Positions 56,677 through 64,000 of a stretch of 64,000 bases of DNA are shown piece after piece. The DNA lies in the NCBI GenBank assembly GCA_965220075.1, contig OZ244806.1:1922001-1986000 (forward strand), read 5' to 3'. A program made the position numbers and the translations under genes. The first letter of the stretch is position 1. Every line of letters begins with the position of its first letter. This DNA is from G965220075 sp965220075 (lineage in GTDB: Bacteria; Chloroflexota; UBA11872). Below the pieces are notes generated by a model that worked only from the letters and a program-made list of their open reading frames with translations, was not told the origin of the DNA and did no database searches.

Positions 56677-57670
56677 GTGCCGTTATCGAGGTTTCGACCC
56701 GCGGCGCCAGCGCGGGCACGGGCTGCGGGCGCGGCAGGGCTAGCTCGGCGCGCTCCACCAGACGGGGCACCGCCGACTCCCAATCGATCGCCATGATGTG
56801 CACGCCGCGAACGCCATCGATCTCCCGCACGCGCTGAATGATATCGAGGCAGATCTGCATGCCCTCGCGGCGCGGCCTGGCGGCGCCGCGCATTCTTTCG
56901 ATTATCGCGTCCGGGACTTCCATGCCGGCGATTTTGTAGCGCATGAACTCGGCCATGCGGACCGACTTCAACGGCCCCACGCCGGCCAGGACGTGCAGGC
57001 GCTTGTGAACGCCCTCGTCACGCAGGCGCGCCATCCACTCGGCGAAGCGGTCGACATTGAAGATCATCTGGGTCAGCGCGAACTCCTGCCCGGCGTCGGC
57101 CTTCTTGATCATGCGCAACGGCCGCCATCCGTAGGGGGGCGCGAACGGGTTTGCGGCGCCGCCGATGAAGTAGCCAAAGCTACCGTCCATCGGGTCGCCG
57201 GCCGCGTTCAGCCGCTCGTCGCGCAGGCGCCGCAACATGCGCACGAGCTGCACGCCCTGCAGGTCGAACACGGGCTTCGCGGTGGGGTGATCGCCCAGTA
57301 CAAGCGAATCTCCGCTGATTGACATAAAGTTACGAATCCCGAACGCCTGCGCGGCAATCACGTCCGATTGAATCCCCAGTCGGTTCCGATCCCGGCACGA
57401 GAGCTGCATGATCGGTTCCACACCGGCGCCCTTGCACAGCAGCGCCGCGCCCCAATGCGACATCTTGAGCGCGGCGCCTTGGTTGTCGGTGCAGCTGGCG
57501 GCGTCCACGTAGCCGCGCAGCACTCCCGCTTTTTCGATTACGTCGGAGGCGGAAGGGCCGCGCGGAGGTCCGAGCTCGCACGTGACCGCAAAGTGGCCGC
57601 CGTCCAGCACGGCCTGCAGGTTGCTGTAAGGCGGACCGGACACACACGCCGGGGGTGAGTCGCCTGTCAC
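56666..57670 (-). CDS. metF: Methylenetetrahydrofolate reductase
   Basis: A 334-residue FAD-dependent TIM barrel: the CTDNQGAALKMSHWG strand, MQLSCRDRNRLGIQSDVI, NFMSISGDS and the FALTQMIFN segment fit MetF. It reduces methylene-THF to methyl-THF. It is somewhat longer than E. coli MetF (296). It is the first gene of the minus-strand one-carbon operon and divergent from miaA (60 bp). Confidence 0.92.
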   Translation of the reverse strand: MTGDSPPACVSGPPYSNLQAVLDGGHFAVTCELGPPRGPSASDVIEKAGVLRGYVDAASCTDNQGAALKMSHWGAALLCKGAGVEPIMQLSCRDRNRLGIQSDVIAAQAFGIRNFMSISGDSLVLGDHPTAKPVFDLQGVQLVRMLRRLRDERLNAAGDPMDGSFGYFIGGAANPFAPPYGWRPLRMIKKADAGQEFALTQMIFNVDRFAEWMARLRDEGVHKRLHVLAGVGPLKSVRMAEFMRYKIAGMEVPDAIIERMRGAARPRREGMQICLDIIQRVREIDGVRGVHIMAIDWESAVPRLVERAELALPRPQPVPALAPRVETSITALAR

Positions 57671-57729
57671 TGCGTCACAATCGATAGAGGCGCGCCAGAT
57701 GACGCGCCCGTCAATGGTATCGCGAGCCC

Positions 57730-58659
57730 ATGACGGAAGTTTCGGGACGGCCGCGTGACGCGCCTTTGCTCGTCATCGCCGGACCCACCGCCGCCGGCAA
57801 GACCGCCGCCGCGCTCGAGTTGGCGCGGCATGCGCCAATTGCGGTCGTTTCGGCCGACTCGCGCCAGGTCTATCGGCGTATGGACGTCGGGACCGCCAAG
57901 CCCGCCCTCGCGGAGCGGTCGCGGGTTCCGCATTACGGGATCGACGTGGTAGACCCGGACGAATCTTTCAGCGCCTATGACTTCGTGCGGCTGGCGCGGC
58001 TGGCTATGCGGGAGATTCGTGCGCGGGGTCAGGTGCCGGTAGTCGTCGGCGGCAGCGGCTTCTACATCAAGGCTGTCATCGAGGGGTCGCCGTTGGGCGG
58101 CGTTCCACCCGATCCGGCGCTGCGGGCCGAGCTGGAGCAGTTGGCCGCTACGAGAGGCCCTGGCGCCCTGGTCGAGTATCTGCGGCGGGTGGACCCGGAC
58201 CGCGCCGCGGTCGTCGACAACAAGAATCCGCGCAGGCTGATCCGTGCCATCGAGATCGCGCGGGTTGGCCGAAAGCCCGGATCAGACTCGCAGCCCAGGC
58301 GACTCGCGGTTCGAATTCTTGGAATCAGCGTGACTGCCGAAGAGCTCGCGCGGCGCATCGCCAAACGAGTTGACCACATGTACGCGGGTGGACTGCTGGA
58401 GGAGGCAGAGAGGTTACTGGCGATGGGCTACGACCCGGCCCTGCCCGCCCTCAGCGGGATCGGATACGGCGAAGCCATCGCCCATCTGCGCAATGGTTCG
58501 CCGATCCAGCAGGCGCGCGAACGCACGGCGGCGCGCACACGCCAGTTCGCGCGCCGCCAACGCACCTGGTTCCGGCGGCAGCTTCCCGTGAACTGGCTCC
58601 CAGGGAGCGAGGTCGTGCCGGCGGCGCTGGCATATCTGGAGGGCCCGGAATCGGAGTAG
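57730..58659 (+). CDS. miaA: tRNA dimethylallyltransferase MiaA
   Basis: A 309-residue enzyme with P-loop GPTAAGKT, then SADSRQVYRRMDVGTAKP, GGSGFYIKA and the KNPRRLIRAIEI segment. It isopentenylates A37 of UNN tRNAs. The start ATG 57730 is close to the metF start on the other strand. A dapF remnant follows directly. Confidence 0.95.
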   Translation: MTEVSGRPRDAPLLVIAGPTAAGKTAAALELARHAPIAVVSADSRQVYRRMDVGTAKPALAERSRVPHYGIDVVDPDESFSAYDFVRLARLAMREIRARGQVPVVVGGSGFYIKAVIEGSPLGGVPPDPALRAELEQLAATRGPGALVEYLRRVDPDRAAVVDNKNPRRLIRAIEIARVGRKPGSDSQPRRLAVRILGISVTAEELARRIAKRVDHMYAGGLLEEAERLLAMGYDPALPALSGIGYGEAIAHLRNGSPIQQARERTAARTRQFARRQRTWFRRQLPVNWLPGSEVVPAALAYLEGPESE

Positions 58660-58675
58660 TCGAACGGCCACGAGT

Positions 58676-58840
58676 CTCGAGTTCACCAAGATGCGCGGCG
58701 CCGGCAGCGACTTCGTCCTGCTCGACGGGCGCGCGGCCTTGCCAGCCGACATCGGGCCGCTGCCCGCCAAGCTGGCGGATCTCCCACGCTTGAACCACGC
58801 CGGGCGGGTCCAGGTCCTCCGCGCCATCGAGGTAGGCTAA
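58676..58840 (+). pseudogene. Remnant of a dapF gene (N-terminal fragment)
   Basis: The translation LEFTKMRGAGSDFVLLDGR (from 58676) is the N-terminus of diaminopimelate epimerase, resembling LPFTKLHGAGNDFVLLDGR of the complete dapF at 59676. Similarity ends after LPAKLAD, about 58786, where the frame runs on to a TAA at 58838. The fragment lies exactly where dapF would follow miaA and is cut off from the present dapF by the VanZ-like gene. There is no obvious start codon. Confidence 0.75.
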
Positions 58841-58842
58841 CG

Positions 58843-59424
58843 TCACGGCGCGCCTCGCGGGGTCTTGACCCGCCGCCGCGCCCACGCCAGCACTACGCTG
58901 GCGCCCACCGCCATCGTGCCTGCGAGCAAGTTGAACAGGATGTCTTGTGGGTCGAAGACGCGGCTGGGCAGAAACGCCTGGATGCCCTCGTCGAGCGAGC
59001 CCAGCGCGGCCGTCGCCAGGATGGCGAGCAGGGGCGGCAGTGGGACGCGGCGGCCCTGGCTGGCGCGCTCGGCGAGCGCTGCGTAGATGAAGACGCCCAC
59101 CACGCCGTACTCGATGAGGTGCGTGCGCTCCTCCAGACTCACCATCCGGAGGAACACCATCAGGTAGGCGGCCGCGACACCCAGCGCGACGGCGATCTCC
59201 GCCCCGCCCGGCCGCTTCTTCAGCCCCTGCGTGACGATGGTCGCGCCCACGAGGAGCATGCTGAGCACGAAGGCGACGAGGTCGAAGGAGGCGTCTAGCG
59301 GACCGTGCTCGCGCAGCGCCCCGGCCAGTGTCCGCGCGAGACCGAGGGTGGAGTAGATCGCCGCCACGACGGCCAGTGTCCACAGCCAGAGACGCCGCTC
59401 CCGATCGGAGGAGAAGAGGGCCAT
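58843..59424 (-). CDS. VanZ-like membrane protein
   Basis: A 193-residue protein with about five hydrophobic segments. The VanZ core is ERTHLIEYGVVGVFIYAAL and SLDEGIQAFLPSRVFDPQDI followed by LFNLLAGTM. The role of VanZ-like proteins is unclear; some give teicoplanin resistance. ATG 59424 is used; the longer frame (to 59511) lacks similarity. Opposite to its neighbours and inserted between the dapF remnant and dapF, it looks like an acquired cassette. Confidence 0.85.
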   Translation of the reverse strand: MALFSSDRERRLWLWTLAVVAAIYSTLGLARTLAGALREHGPLDASFDLVAFVLSMLLVGATIVTQGLKKRPGGAEIAVALGVAAAYLMVFLRMVSLEERTHLIEYGVVGVFIYAALAERASQGRRVPLPPLLAILATAALGSLDEGIQAFLPSRVFDPQDILFNLLAGTMAVGASVVLAWARRRVKTPRGAP

Positions 59425-59675
59425 GGCCGGCACTATAGAGGGCCGGGACGCGGCAAAGGCGCGGCCGGCCGGCCGCGCCCTCGAGCCGGCGCCCCGAGCG
59501 GGACCGGTCACGAACCGGTCGGTAGAAGCCTTCGGTGCGGATGGGGCGCGGCGCTCCCGCGTGCAATCTTCACGTCACCTAGTAGGCTGGAGACGCACGA
59601 GCTGAATCCCGCATGCCGGAGCCTCCCGGGCGTCAATCCGAGCGTCCCCGGCACCCGCGAAAGCTACGCCGAGAG

Positions 59676-60521
59676 ATGAGTCTCCCCTTCACCAAACTGC
59701 ACGGCGCCGGCAACGATTTCGTGCTGCTCGACGGCCGCGGCGATCTGCCGCCCGAGCTAGGCGCGCTCGCTCGCGCCCTGGGCGATCGCCACACCGGCGT
59801 TGGGTTTGACCAGCTCCTTGTGGTCCGCGACGGCAGCACCCACCGGTACTGCATGGAGATTTGGAATGCCGACGGGTCGCGCGCCGAGATGTGCGGCAAC
59901 GGTATTCGTTGCTTCGCCAAGTGGCTTTTCGACCGCGCGGAAATCGCAACCGGACCCATCACTATCGAGACGCTCGGCGGCCCGCGCTGGGTCGACGTGG
60001 ACGGATATCGCGACGACGGTTTCAAGGTCGCCGTGGGAATGGGCCGCCCGTCGTTCGACCCGGCCGCGTTGCCCATGTCCCCCGGACCGGATAGCTCGAG
60101 TTCCGCCCATCTGGTGGCCAACGGTTGCGCTGTTGACGTCGTGGGCGTGTCGGTTGGCAATCCACACGCGGTTGCGTTCGTGGAGGACGTGAACGAGTTC
60201 CCGCTCGAATCCGTAGGCCCGACCATCGAGCATCATCCGGTTTTCCCGCAGCGTGTGAACTTCGAGATTGCGCAGGTAACCGGGCCGGACGCGCTGAGAG
60301 TGCGCGTGTGGGAGCGCGGCGCCGGCCTCACGCTGGCGTGCGGCACGGGCGCGGCGGCAACCGCCGCGGTCGCCATTGCGGAGGAAAAGGTCGTCTCAGG
60401 TCAGGTGGAGCTGGACATGCCCGGCGGCCGGCTGTGGGTGACCTGGCCGGGCGAAGGTTCGGAAGCCGTTTTGCATGGCCCCGCCGCCACGGTGTTCAGC
60501 GGCGCGTGGATGGGCGGATAG
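59676..60521 (+). CDS. dapF: Diaminopimelate epimerase
   Basis: A 281-residue epimerase with catalytic Cys73 (MCGNGIRC) and Cys222 (LACGTGAAA), and the N-terminal FTKLHGAGNDFVLLDG. It converts LL- to meso-diaminopimelate for lysine and peptidoglycan. It is followed, after 10 bp, by dapL, so the two form one lysine-pathway operon. ATG 59676 is chosen because the family similarity starts there. Confidence 0.95.
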   Translation: MSLPFTKLHGAGNDFVLLDGRGDLPPELGALARALGDRHTGVGFDQLLVVRDGSTHRYCMEIWNADGSRAEMCGNGIRCFAKWLFDRAEIATGPITIETLGGPRWVDVDGYRDDGFKVAVGMGRPSFDPAALPMSPGPDSSSSAHLVANGCAVDVVGVSVGNPHAVAFVEDVNEFPLESVGPTIEHHPVFPQRVNFEIAQVTGPDALRVRVWERGAGLTLACGTGAAATAAVAIAEEKVVSGQVELDMPGGRLWVTWPGEGSEAVLHGPAATVFSGAWMGG

Positions 60522-60531
60522 GCGTGGTCAA

Positions 60532-61710
60532 GTGACGACCGGCTCGGGAATCCGCTTCGCCGACCGCATCTCGCATCTGCCGCCTTATCTGTTCGCCGAA
60601 CTGGACAAGCTGCGGGACCGCAAGCGCGCCGAGGGCGTGGACGTGATAAGTCTGGGGATTGGCGATCCCGACCTGCCCACGCCGCAACCGATCGTGGCGG
60701 CGCTCGAGCGCGCCGCGCGGGACTCCGCCAATCATCGCTATCCCGAGTACTACGGCCTGGATGAGCTGCGCGCGGCCGTCACGGCCTGGTATGCCCGGCG
60801 GTTCGACGTCGAGCTGGATCCGTCAACCGAGGTCGTTCCGCTGATCGGCTCCAAGGAGGGCATCGCCCATCTCCCGCTCGCGCTTGTGAATCCGGGCGAC
60901 CTGGTGCTGATAACGGACCCCGGCTATCCCGTGTACACCATTGGAACCATGCTGGCGGGCGGCGCGGCGCACTACCTGCCGCTGAGCGCCGCCAACGGAT
61001 GGCTCCCGGACCTCGAGGCCATTCCCGCCGAGGCGCTGCGCAAGGCTCAGCTGCTTTGGCTGTGCTATCCGAGCAACCCCACCGCCGCGGTGGCGCCCTA
61101 CGAGTTCTTCGAGCGGGCGGTGGCCTTTGCACGCGCCAACGGACTTCTCATAGCGCAGGACGCCGCCTACTCGGAAGTCACCTACGACGGCTATCGGTGC
61201 CGCAGCATTCTCGAAGTTCCCGGCGCAAGCGAGGTGACGGTGGAGTTCCATTCGCTCTCCAAGACCTACAACATGACCGGCTGGCGCATCGGCTGGATGG
61301 CCGGAAACGAGCAGGTGGTGGAGGCCTTGGGGCGCGTGAAGACCAACGTGGACTCGGGCATATTCCAGGCCGTGCAGTACGCGGGAATCGCGGCCCTGGA
61401 CACGCCGCAGGAGTGGATCGACGAGCGCAACTCGCACATGCAGCGGCGGCGCGATCAGGTGATATCGTCCCTGCGCGCTGTCGGGCTGGACCCGGAGGTC
61501 CCGCGGGCCAGCTTGTACCTCTGGTGCCCGACTCCGCGCGGCCACACTTCAGTCGACTTTGCCCACAGGCTCATAGAAGAAACCGGCGTGATCGTGACGC
61601 CGGGCGTGGGATTCGGTTCCGCCGGGGAGGGCTATTTCCGAATCTCACTCACCACGCCCGACGATCGACTCGGGGAGGCGCTAGATCGCATCGCTGCACT
61701 CAGATTCTGA
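60532..61710 (+). CDS. dapL: LL-diaminopimelate aminotransferase
   Basis: This 392-residue class I/II aminotransferase has the PLP lysine at about residue 244 (SLSKTYNMTGWRIGW) and DPDLPTP and NPTAAV motifs of DapL. It converts tetrahydrodipicolinate to LL-DAP in one step, bypassing succinylated intermediates. GTG 60532 is the best start. The neighbouring dapF completes meso-DAP formation and supports the assignment over a general aminotransferase. Confidence 0.88.
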   Translation: MTTGSGIRFADRISHLPPYLFAELDKLRDRKRAEGVDVISLGIGDPDLPTPQPIVAALERAARDSANHRYPEYYGLDELRAAVTAWYARRFDVELDPSTEVVPLIGSKEGIAHLPLALVNPGDLVLITDPGYPVYTIGTMLAGGAAHYLPLSAANGWLPDLEAIPAEALRKAQLLWLCYPSNPTAAVAPYEFFERAVAFARANGLLIAQDAAYSEVTYDGYRCRSILEVPGASEVTVEFHSLSKTYNMTGWRIGWMAGNEQVVEALGRVKTNVDSGIFQAVQYAGIAALDTPQEWIDERNSHMQRRRDQVISSLRAVGLDPEVPRASLYLWCPTPRGHTSVDFAHRLIEETGVIVTPGVGFGSAGEGYFRISLTTPDDRLGEALDRIAALRF

Positions 61711-61789
61711 GAGCGAGCCGCGCGTCGCCGACACCGAGCTGGGCGGACGGCTTTGGCAGGCGCCCTCGGAGCGGGCCTTCCTGATTGGG

Positions 61790-63007
61790 TTGGAAGGGCT
61801 GCGGGAGTTCGGTGACTGGCCCGCGGAGGACTCGCTGCAAGAGCTGGCCAGTCTGGTTCGGACGGCTGGCGCCGCGGTCGGCGGAAGTCTCGTCCTGCGC
61901 CTGCGCCAGGCCAATCCGGCCACCTTGGTTGGATCGGGACAGTTGGCGCGCGCGATCCAGACGGCCAAGTCCGAGCAGGCGGGCGTGCTGGTCTTCGACG
62001 CCGAGCTGGCGCCGCGGCAGCAACGCAACATCGAGCGCGCCTTCGGAGGCAAGGTGCTGGATCGCACGGCCGTAATCCTGGATATCTTCGCGGCGCGCGC
62101 CAGCAGCGTGGAAGGGCGTCTTCAAGTCGAACGCGCCCAGTTGGAGTACTTGCTTCCGAGACTCTCGGACCTCTGGGTGCAGTTCTCGCGTCAACGCGGC
62201 GGGATCGGACCGTTCCGCGGGCCGGGCGAGACGCAGATCGAAACCGACCGGCGGCTGTACCGTGACCGCATGGCTGAGCTGAATCGCCGGCTGGACGGCG
62301 TGCGGCGCGAGCGGGCCGCGCGGCGCCGGCGAAGACGCGAGGCGGGGCTGGTCACCGCGGCGCTGGTGGGTTACACCAACGCGGGAAAGAGCAGCCTCCT
62401 GAACGCGCTTACCGACGCGGACGTAGCCGCCGAGGACAAGCTGTTCGTCACGCTCGATCCGACCACCCGCAAGATGAGCCTGCCGGACGGCGGCGCAGTG
62501 CTATTGACCGACACGGTAGGGTTCATTCAGAGGCTTCCTACCCGTCTCATCCAGGCTTTTCGCGCAACGCTGGAGGAGTCATTGGAGGCACAGTTGCTTG
62601 TGCACGTGATCGACATGGCGTCACCTCACTTCACGCGCCAGGCCGATATCGTCGAGAAGACGCTGGAAGAGATCGGCGTGGGGCCGCGGCCGGTCGTGAG
62701 CGCGCTCAACAAGGCGGACATCGCACCCGTACGCGATCTAGATCCGTTTCCCAACGCGGTGGCCGTCTCGGCGCTCACCGGCGCCGGATTGGACCAGCTG
62801 CGCGCGCGCCTGGCCGAGATTGTGCAAGTGCTGGGCGTTGACGTGGCGGTGAGAATCCCCTACGGGGCCGGAGACCTGGTCAACCTGTTCCACCAGCAGG
62901 GGGCCGTGCGCCGCGAGGTTCACGAGTCGGGCGGAACCAGGATCGAGGGCACGCTGCCGCCCGCGCTGCTGCGCCGCTACCGGGAATACGTGGTCGAGTC
63001 GGGCTAA
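61790..63007 (+). CDS. hflX: GTPase HflX
   Basis: This ribosome-associated GTPase has the HflX N-terminal domain (NPATLVGSGQL, then VLVFDAELAPRQQRNIERAF), the glycine-rich GPGETQIETDRR linker and a G domain with GYTNAGKSS (about residues 194-202), DTVGFI and NKAD. It rescues or splits ribosomes. TTG 61790 is the only usual start codon, but homologous residues (ERAFLIGLE) are encoded just upstream from about 61769. The true start may be a rare codon such as CTG 61694 overlapping dapL. Confidence 0.92.
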   Translation: MEGLREFGDWPAEDSLQELASLVRTAGAAVGGSLVLRLRQANPATLVGSGQLARAIQTAKSEQAGVLVFDAELAPRQQRNIERAFGGKVLDRTAVILDIFAARASSVEGRLQVERAQLEYLLPRLSDLWVQFSRQRGGIGPFRGPGETQIETDRRLYRDRMAELNRRLDGVRRERAARRRRRREAGLVTAALVGYTNAGKSSLLNALTDADVAAEDKLFVTLDPTTRKMSLPDGGAVLLTDTVGFIQRLPTRLIQAFRATLEESLEAQLLVHVIDMASPHFTRQADIVEKTLEEIGVGPRPVVSALNKADIAPVRDLDPFPNAVAVSALTGAGLDQLRARLAEIVQVLGVDVAVRIPYGAGDLVNLFHQQGAVRREVHESGGTRIEGTLPPALLRRYREYVVESG

Positions 63008-63064
63008 GCGGCGAGTGGAATCCGGTAGACGCGCGCCAGGCGCGCCGCCCGTCAAGTGATCGCC

Positions 63065-63412
63065 TCAGCGTTGCCGTTGCCAAACCGCCACGACGCCGCC
63101 GAGCACCATCGCGGTCCACACCAGCACCGCGGGCACCACCCACGCGCCCAGGCCGACCAGCGCGGTCCAGGCGCCCACCACCCCGATTCCGAACACAAGC
63201 GCAACCGCTGACGCAAGCAGCAGCAGGGTTGGCCGCATGGGGCCTGCGCGCAGCCATTCGGCACGCCCGGTACGAGCCGCATTGCATGCGCGGCACACCC
63301 GCCAGCCAGGCGGGTTGCGCGTGCGGCAGGCGCGGCACTGCCACCCGCCGCGAGCGTCGGCCGCGGCTTCTTCGGGAGGCGCTGATGGAACGGATCGTTG
63401 ACGAAGGCGCAT
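63065..63412 (-). CDS. Zinc-ribbon protein with two transmembrane helices
   Basis: A 115-residue protein: WQCRACRTRNPPGWRVCRAC is a RanBP2-like zinc finger (CxxC...CxxC), followed by two hydrophobic helices (LLLLASAVALVFGIGVVGAW and ALVGLGAWVVPAVLVWTAMV). It is probably a small membrane protein with a cytoplasmic zinc domain; its function is unknown. ATG 63412 is used. It lies 14 bp after the recombinase gene. Confidence 0.65.
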   Translation of the reverse strand: MRLRQRSVPSAPPEEAAADARGGWQCRACRTRNPPGWRVCRACNAARTGRAEWLRAGPMRPTLLLLASAVALVFGIGVVGAWTALVGLGAWVVPAVLVWTAMVLGGVVAVWQRQR

Positions 63413-63426
63413 GGGACGTCCCCAAG

Positions 63427-64000
63427 CTACGCGCCGGCGGCCCGGCGGCGCGCCGCTAGTGCGGCTTCCTCGACCGGCACGCTGAATCGGTCGAACACCT
63501 CGCGAAGCTTTTCGGTCTCGTAGTGGGCGTAGATCCGCTTGGTCGTCTCGGGAGAGGCATGGCCCAGGATGTCCTGCACTTCGGAGAGATTCGCGCCTCG
63601 ATTCAGCAGCGAAGTGGCTTTGAAGTGGCGGAAGTCGTGGGTCGAGGCGGGCACGCCGGCCAGCTCCGCATAGCGCTTCACGATCTTCCATATCGACTGC
63701 GGCGACAACCGCAGACGCTCGCCGGCCCGGCCGGGATTGCGCGCCGCGCCGCGGTGACGAATGAACAGCGGCGCGTACGCGTCACGCCGCTGGGAGAGAT
63801 AGCGGCGCACGCCGTGCCGCGTGTCCTCGTCGAAGAAGATGACCCGCTCGCGCCCACCCTTGCCGGTGACCAGCGCCTGGGCGGCATGCCCTTCGTCCAG
63901 GTCGCGCCGGTCCAGCCTGGCCACCTCGGCGCGGCGCATCCCGGTGCAGAAAAGCACTTGCAGCACGGCGGCGTCACGCATGGCACGCAGTCGGGCCAAG
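63427..64000 (-). CDS. Tyrosine recombinase (XerC/XerD-like), C-terminal part, cut by window end
   Basis: The visible 190 residues are the catalytic domain of a tyrosine recombinase. The catalytic residues are Arg in CTGMRRAEVA, Lys in TGKGGRERV, His-x-x-Arg in THDFRHFKAT, His in ILGHASPETT and the nucleophilic Tyr in KRIYAHYE. The N-terminal SAM-like domain lies beyond the window. It may be a chromosome-dimer resolvase or a phage/island integrase; the lack of nearby mobile genes favours the former. Confidence 0.9.
   Translation of the reverse strand, partial: LARLRAMRDAAVLQVLFCTGMRRAEVARLDRRDLDEGHAAQALVTGKGGRERVIFFDEDTRHGVRRYLSQRRDAYAPLFIRHRGAARNPGRAGERLRLSPQSIWKIVKRYAELAGVPASTHDFRHFKATSLLNRGANLSEVQDILGHASPETTKRIYAHYETEKLREVFDRFSVPVEEAALAARRRAAGA

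Overview
The window is high-GC bacterial chromosome with about 45 protein genes, a 23S-5S rRNA pair without a neighbouring 16S, and three copies of one insertion sequence. The gene content suggests a member of the Chloroflexota, perhaps a Dehalococcoidia/SAR202-like lineage. The pointers are the 23S-5S pair separated from 16S, LL-diaminopimelate aminotransferase lysine synthesis, a formate-to-methyl-THF operon, a SUF operon containing a Rieske protein, and repeated families of DHDPS-like, phytanoyl-CoA-dioxygenase-like and family-10-like glycoside hydrolase genes. This assignment is inference; no phylogeny could be run.

Region 1 (1-15.7 kb) is accessory catabolism: a truncated sialidase-like gene, two DHDPS-like lyases, a GH78 rhamnosidase, an aldo/keto reductase, a membrane-anchored sulfite-oxidase-fold enzyme, two family-10-like hydrolases, a PhyH dioxygenase and a lower-GC NYN-domain gene. 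A small chimera of an RHH antitoxin with a leucine-rich-repeat fragment lies at 6.25 kb. Region 2 (15.7-18.7 kb) is a decayed BglII-type restriction-modification locus. The endonuclease is split by a MITE-like element that itself contains an IS copy, and the methyltransferase has a frameshift.

Region 3 (18.7-22 kb) holds an amidohydrolase, an MDR dehydrogenase and, directly behind it, an ArsC/Spx-like gene whose first active-site Cys codon is TGA, followed by a plausible bacterial SECIS hairpin: a candidate selenoprotein. Region 4 (22.1-25.5 kb) is the 5S and 23S rRNA on the minus strand with a clear promoter. Region 5 (25.6-39.2 kb) is a second catabolic block: VOC protein, TIM-barrel isomerase, two 2-hydroxyacid dehydrogenases, alpha/beta hydrolase, sialidase-like protein, HpaI aldolase, a third DHDPS-like protein, a third family-10-like hydrolase next to a second PhyH, and a CehA/McbA-type PHP protein.

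Region 6 (39.6-52.7 kb) contains IS copies B and C, a VapBC pair, the sufCBD-Rieske-sufS-sufU operon, a lysine 2,3-aminomutase and a sulfatase. Region 7 (52.8-64 kb) is mostly housekeeping: the metF-fchA-folD-fhs one-carbon operon, miaA, a dapF remnant, a VanZ-like gene, an intact dapF-dapL pair for meso-DAP/lysine, hflX, a zinc-ribbon membrane protein and a tyrosine recombinase cut by the window end.

The observations most worth a second look are the putative UxxC selenoprotein, the nested-transposon disruption of the BglII-like enzyme, loss of the cyclohydrolase lysine in FolD beside a dedicated FchA, and insertion of the IS at the centre of hairpin repeats carried by MITEs with matching termini.
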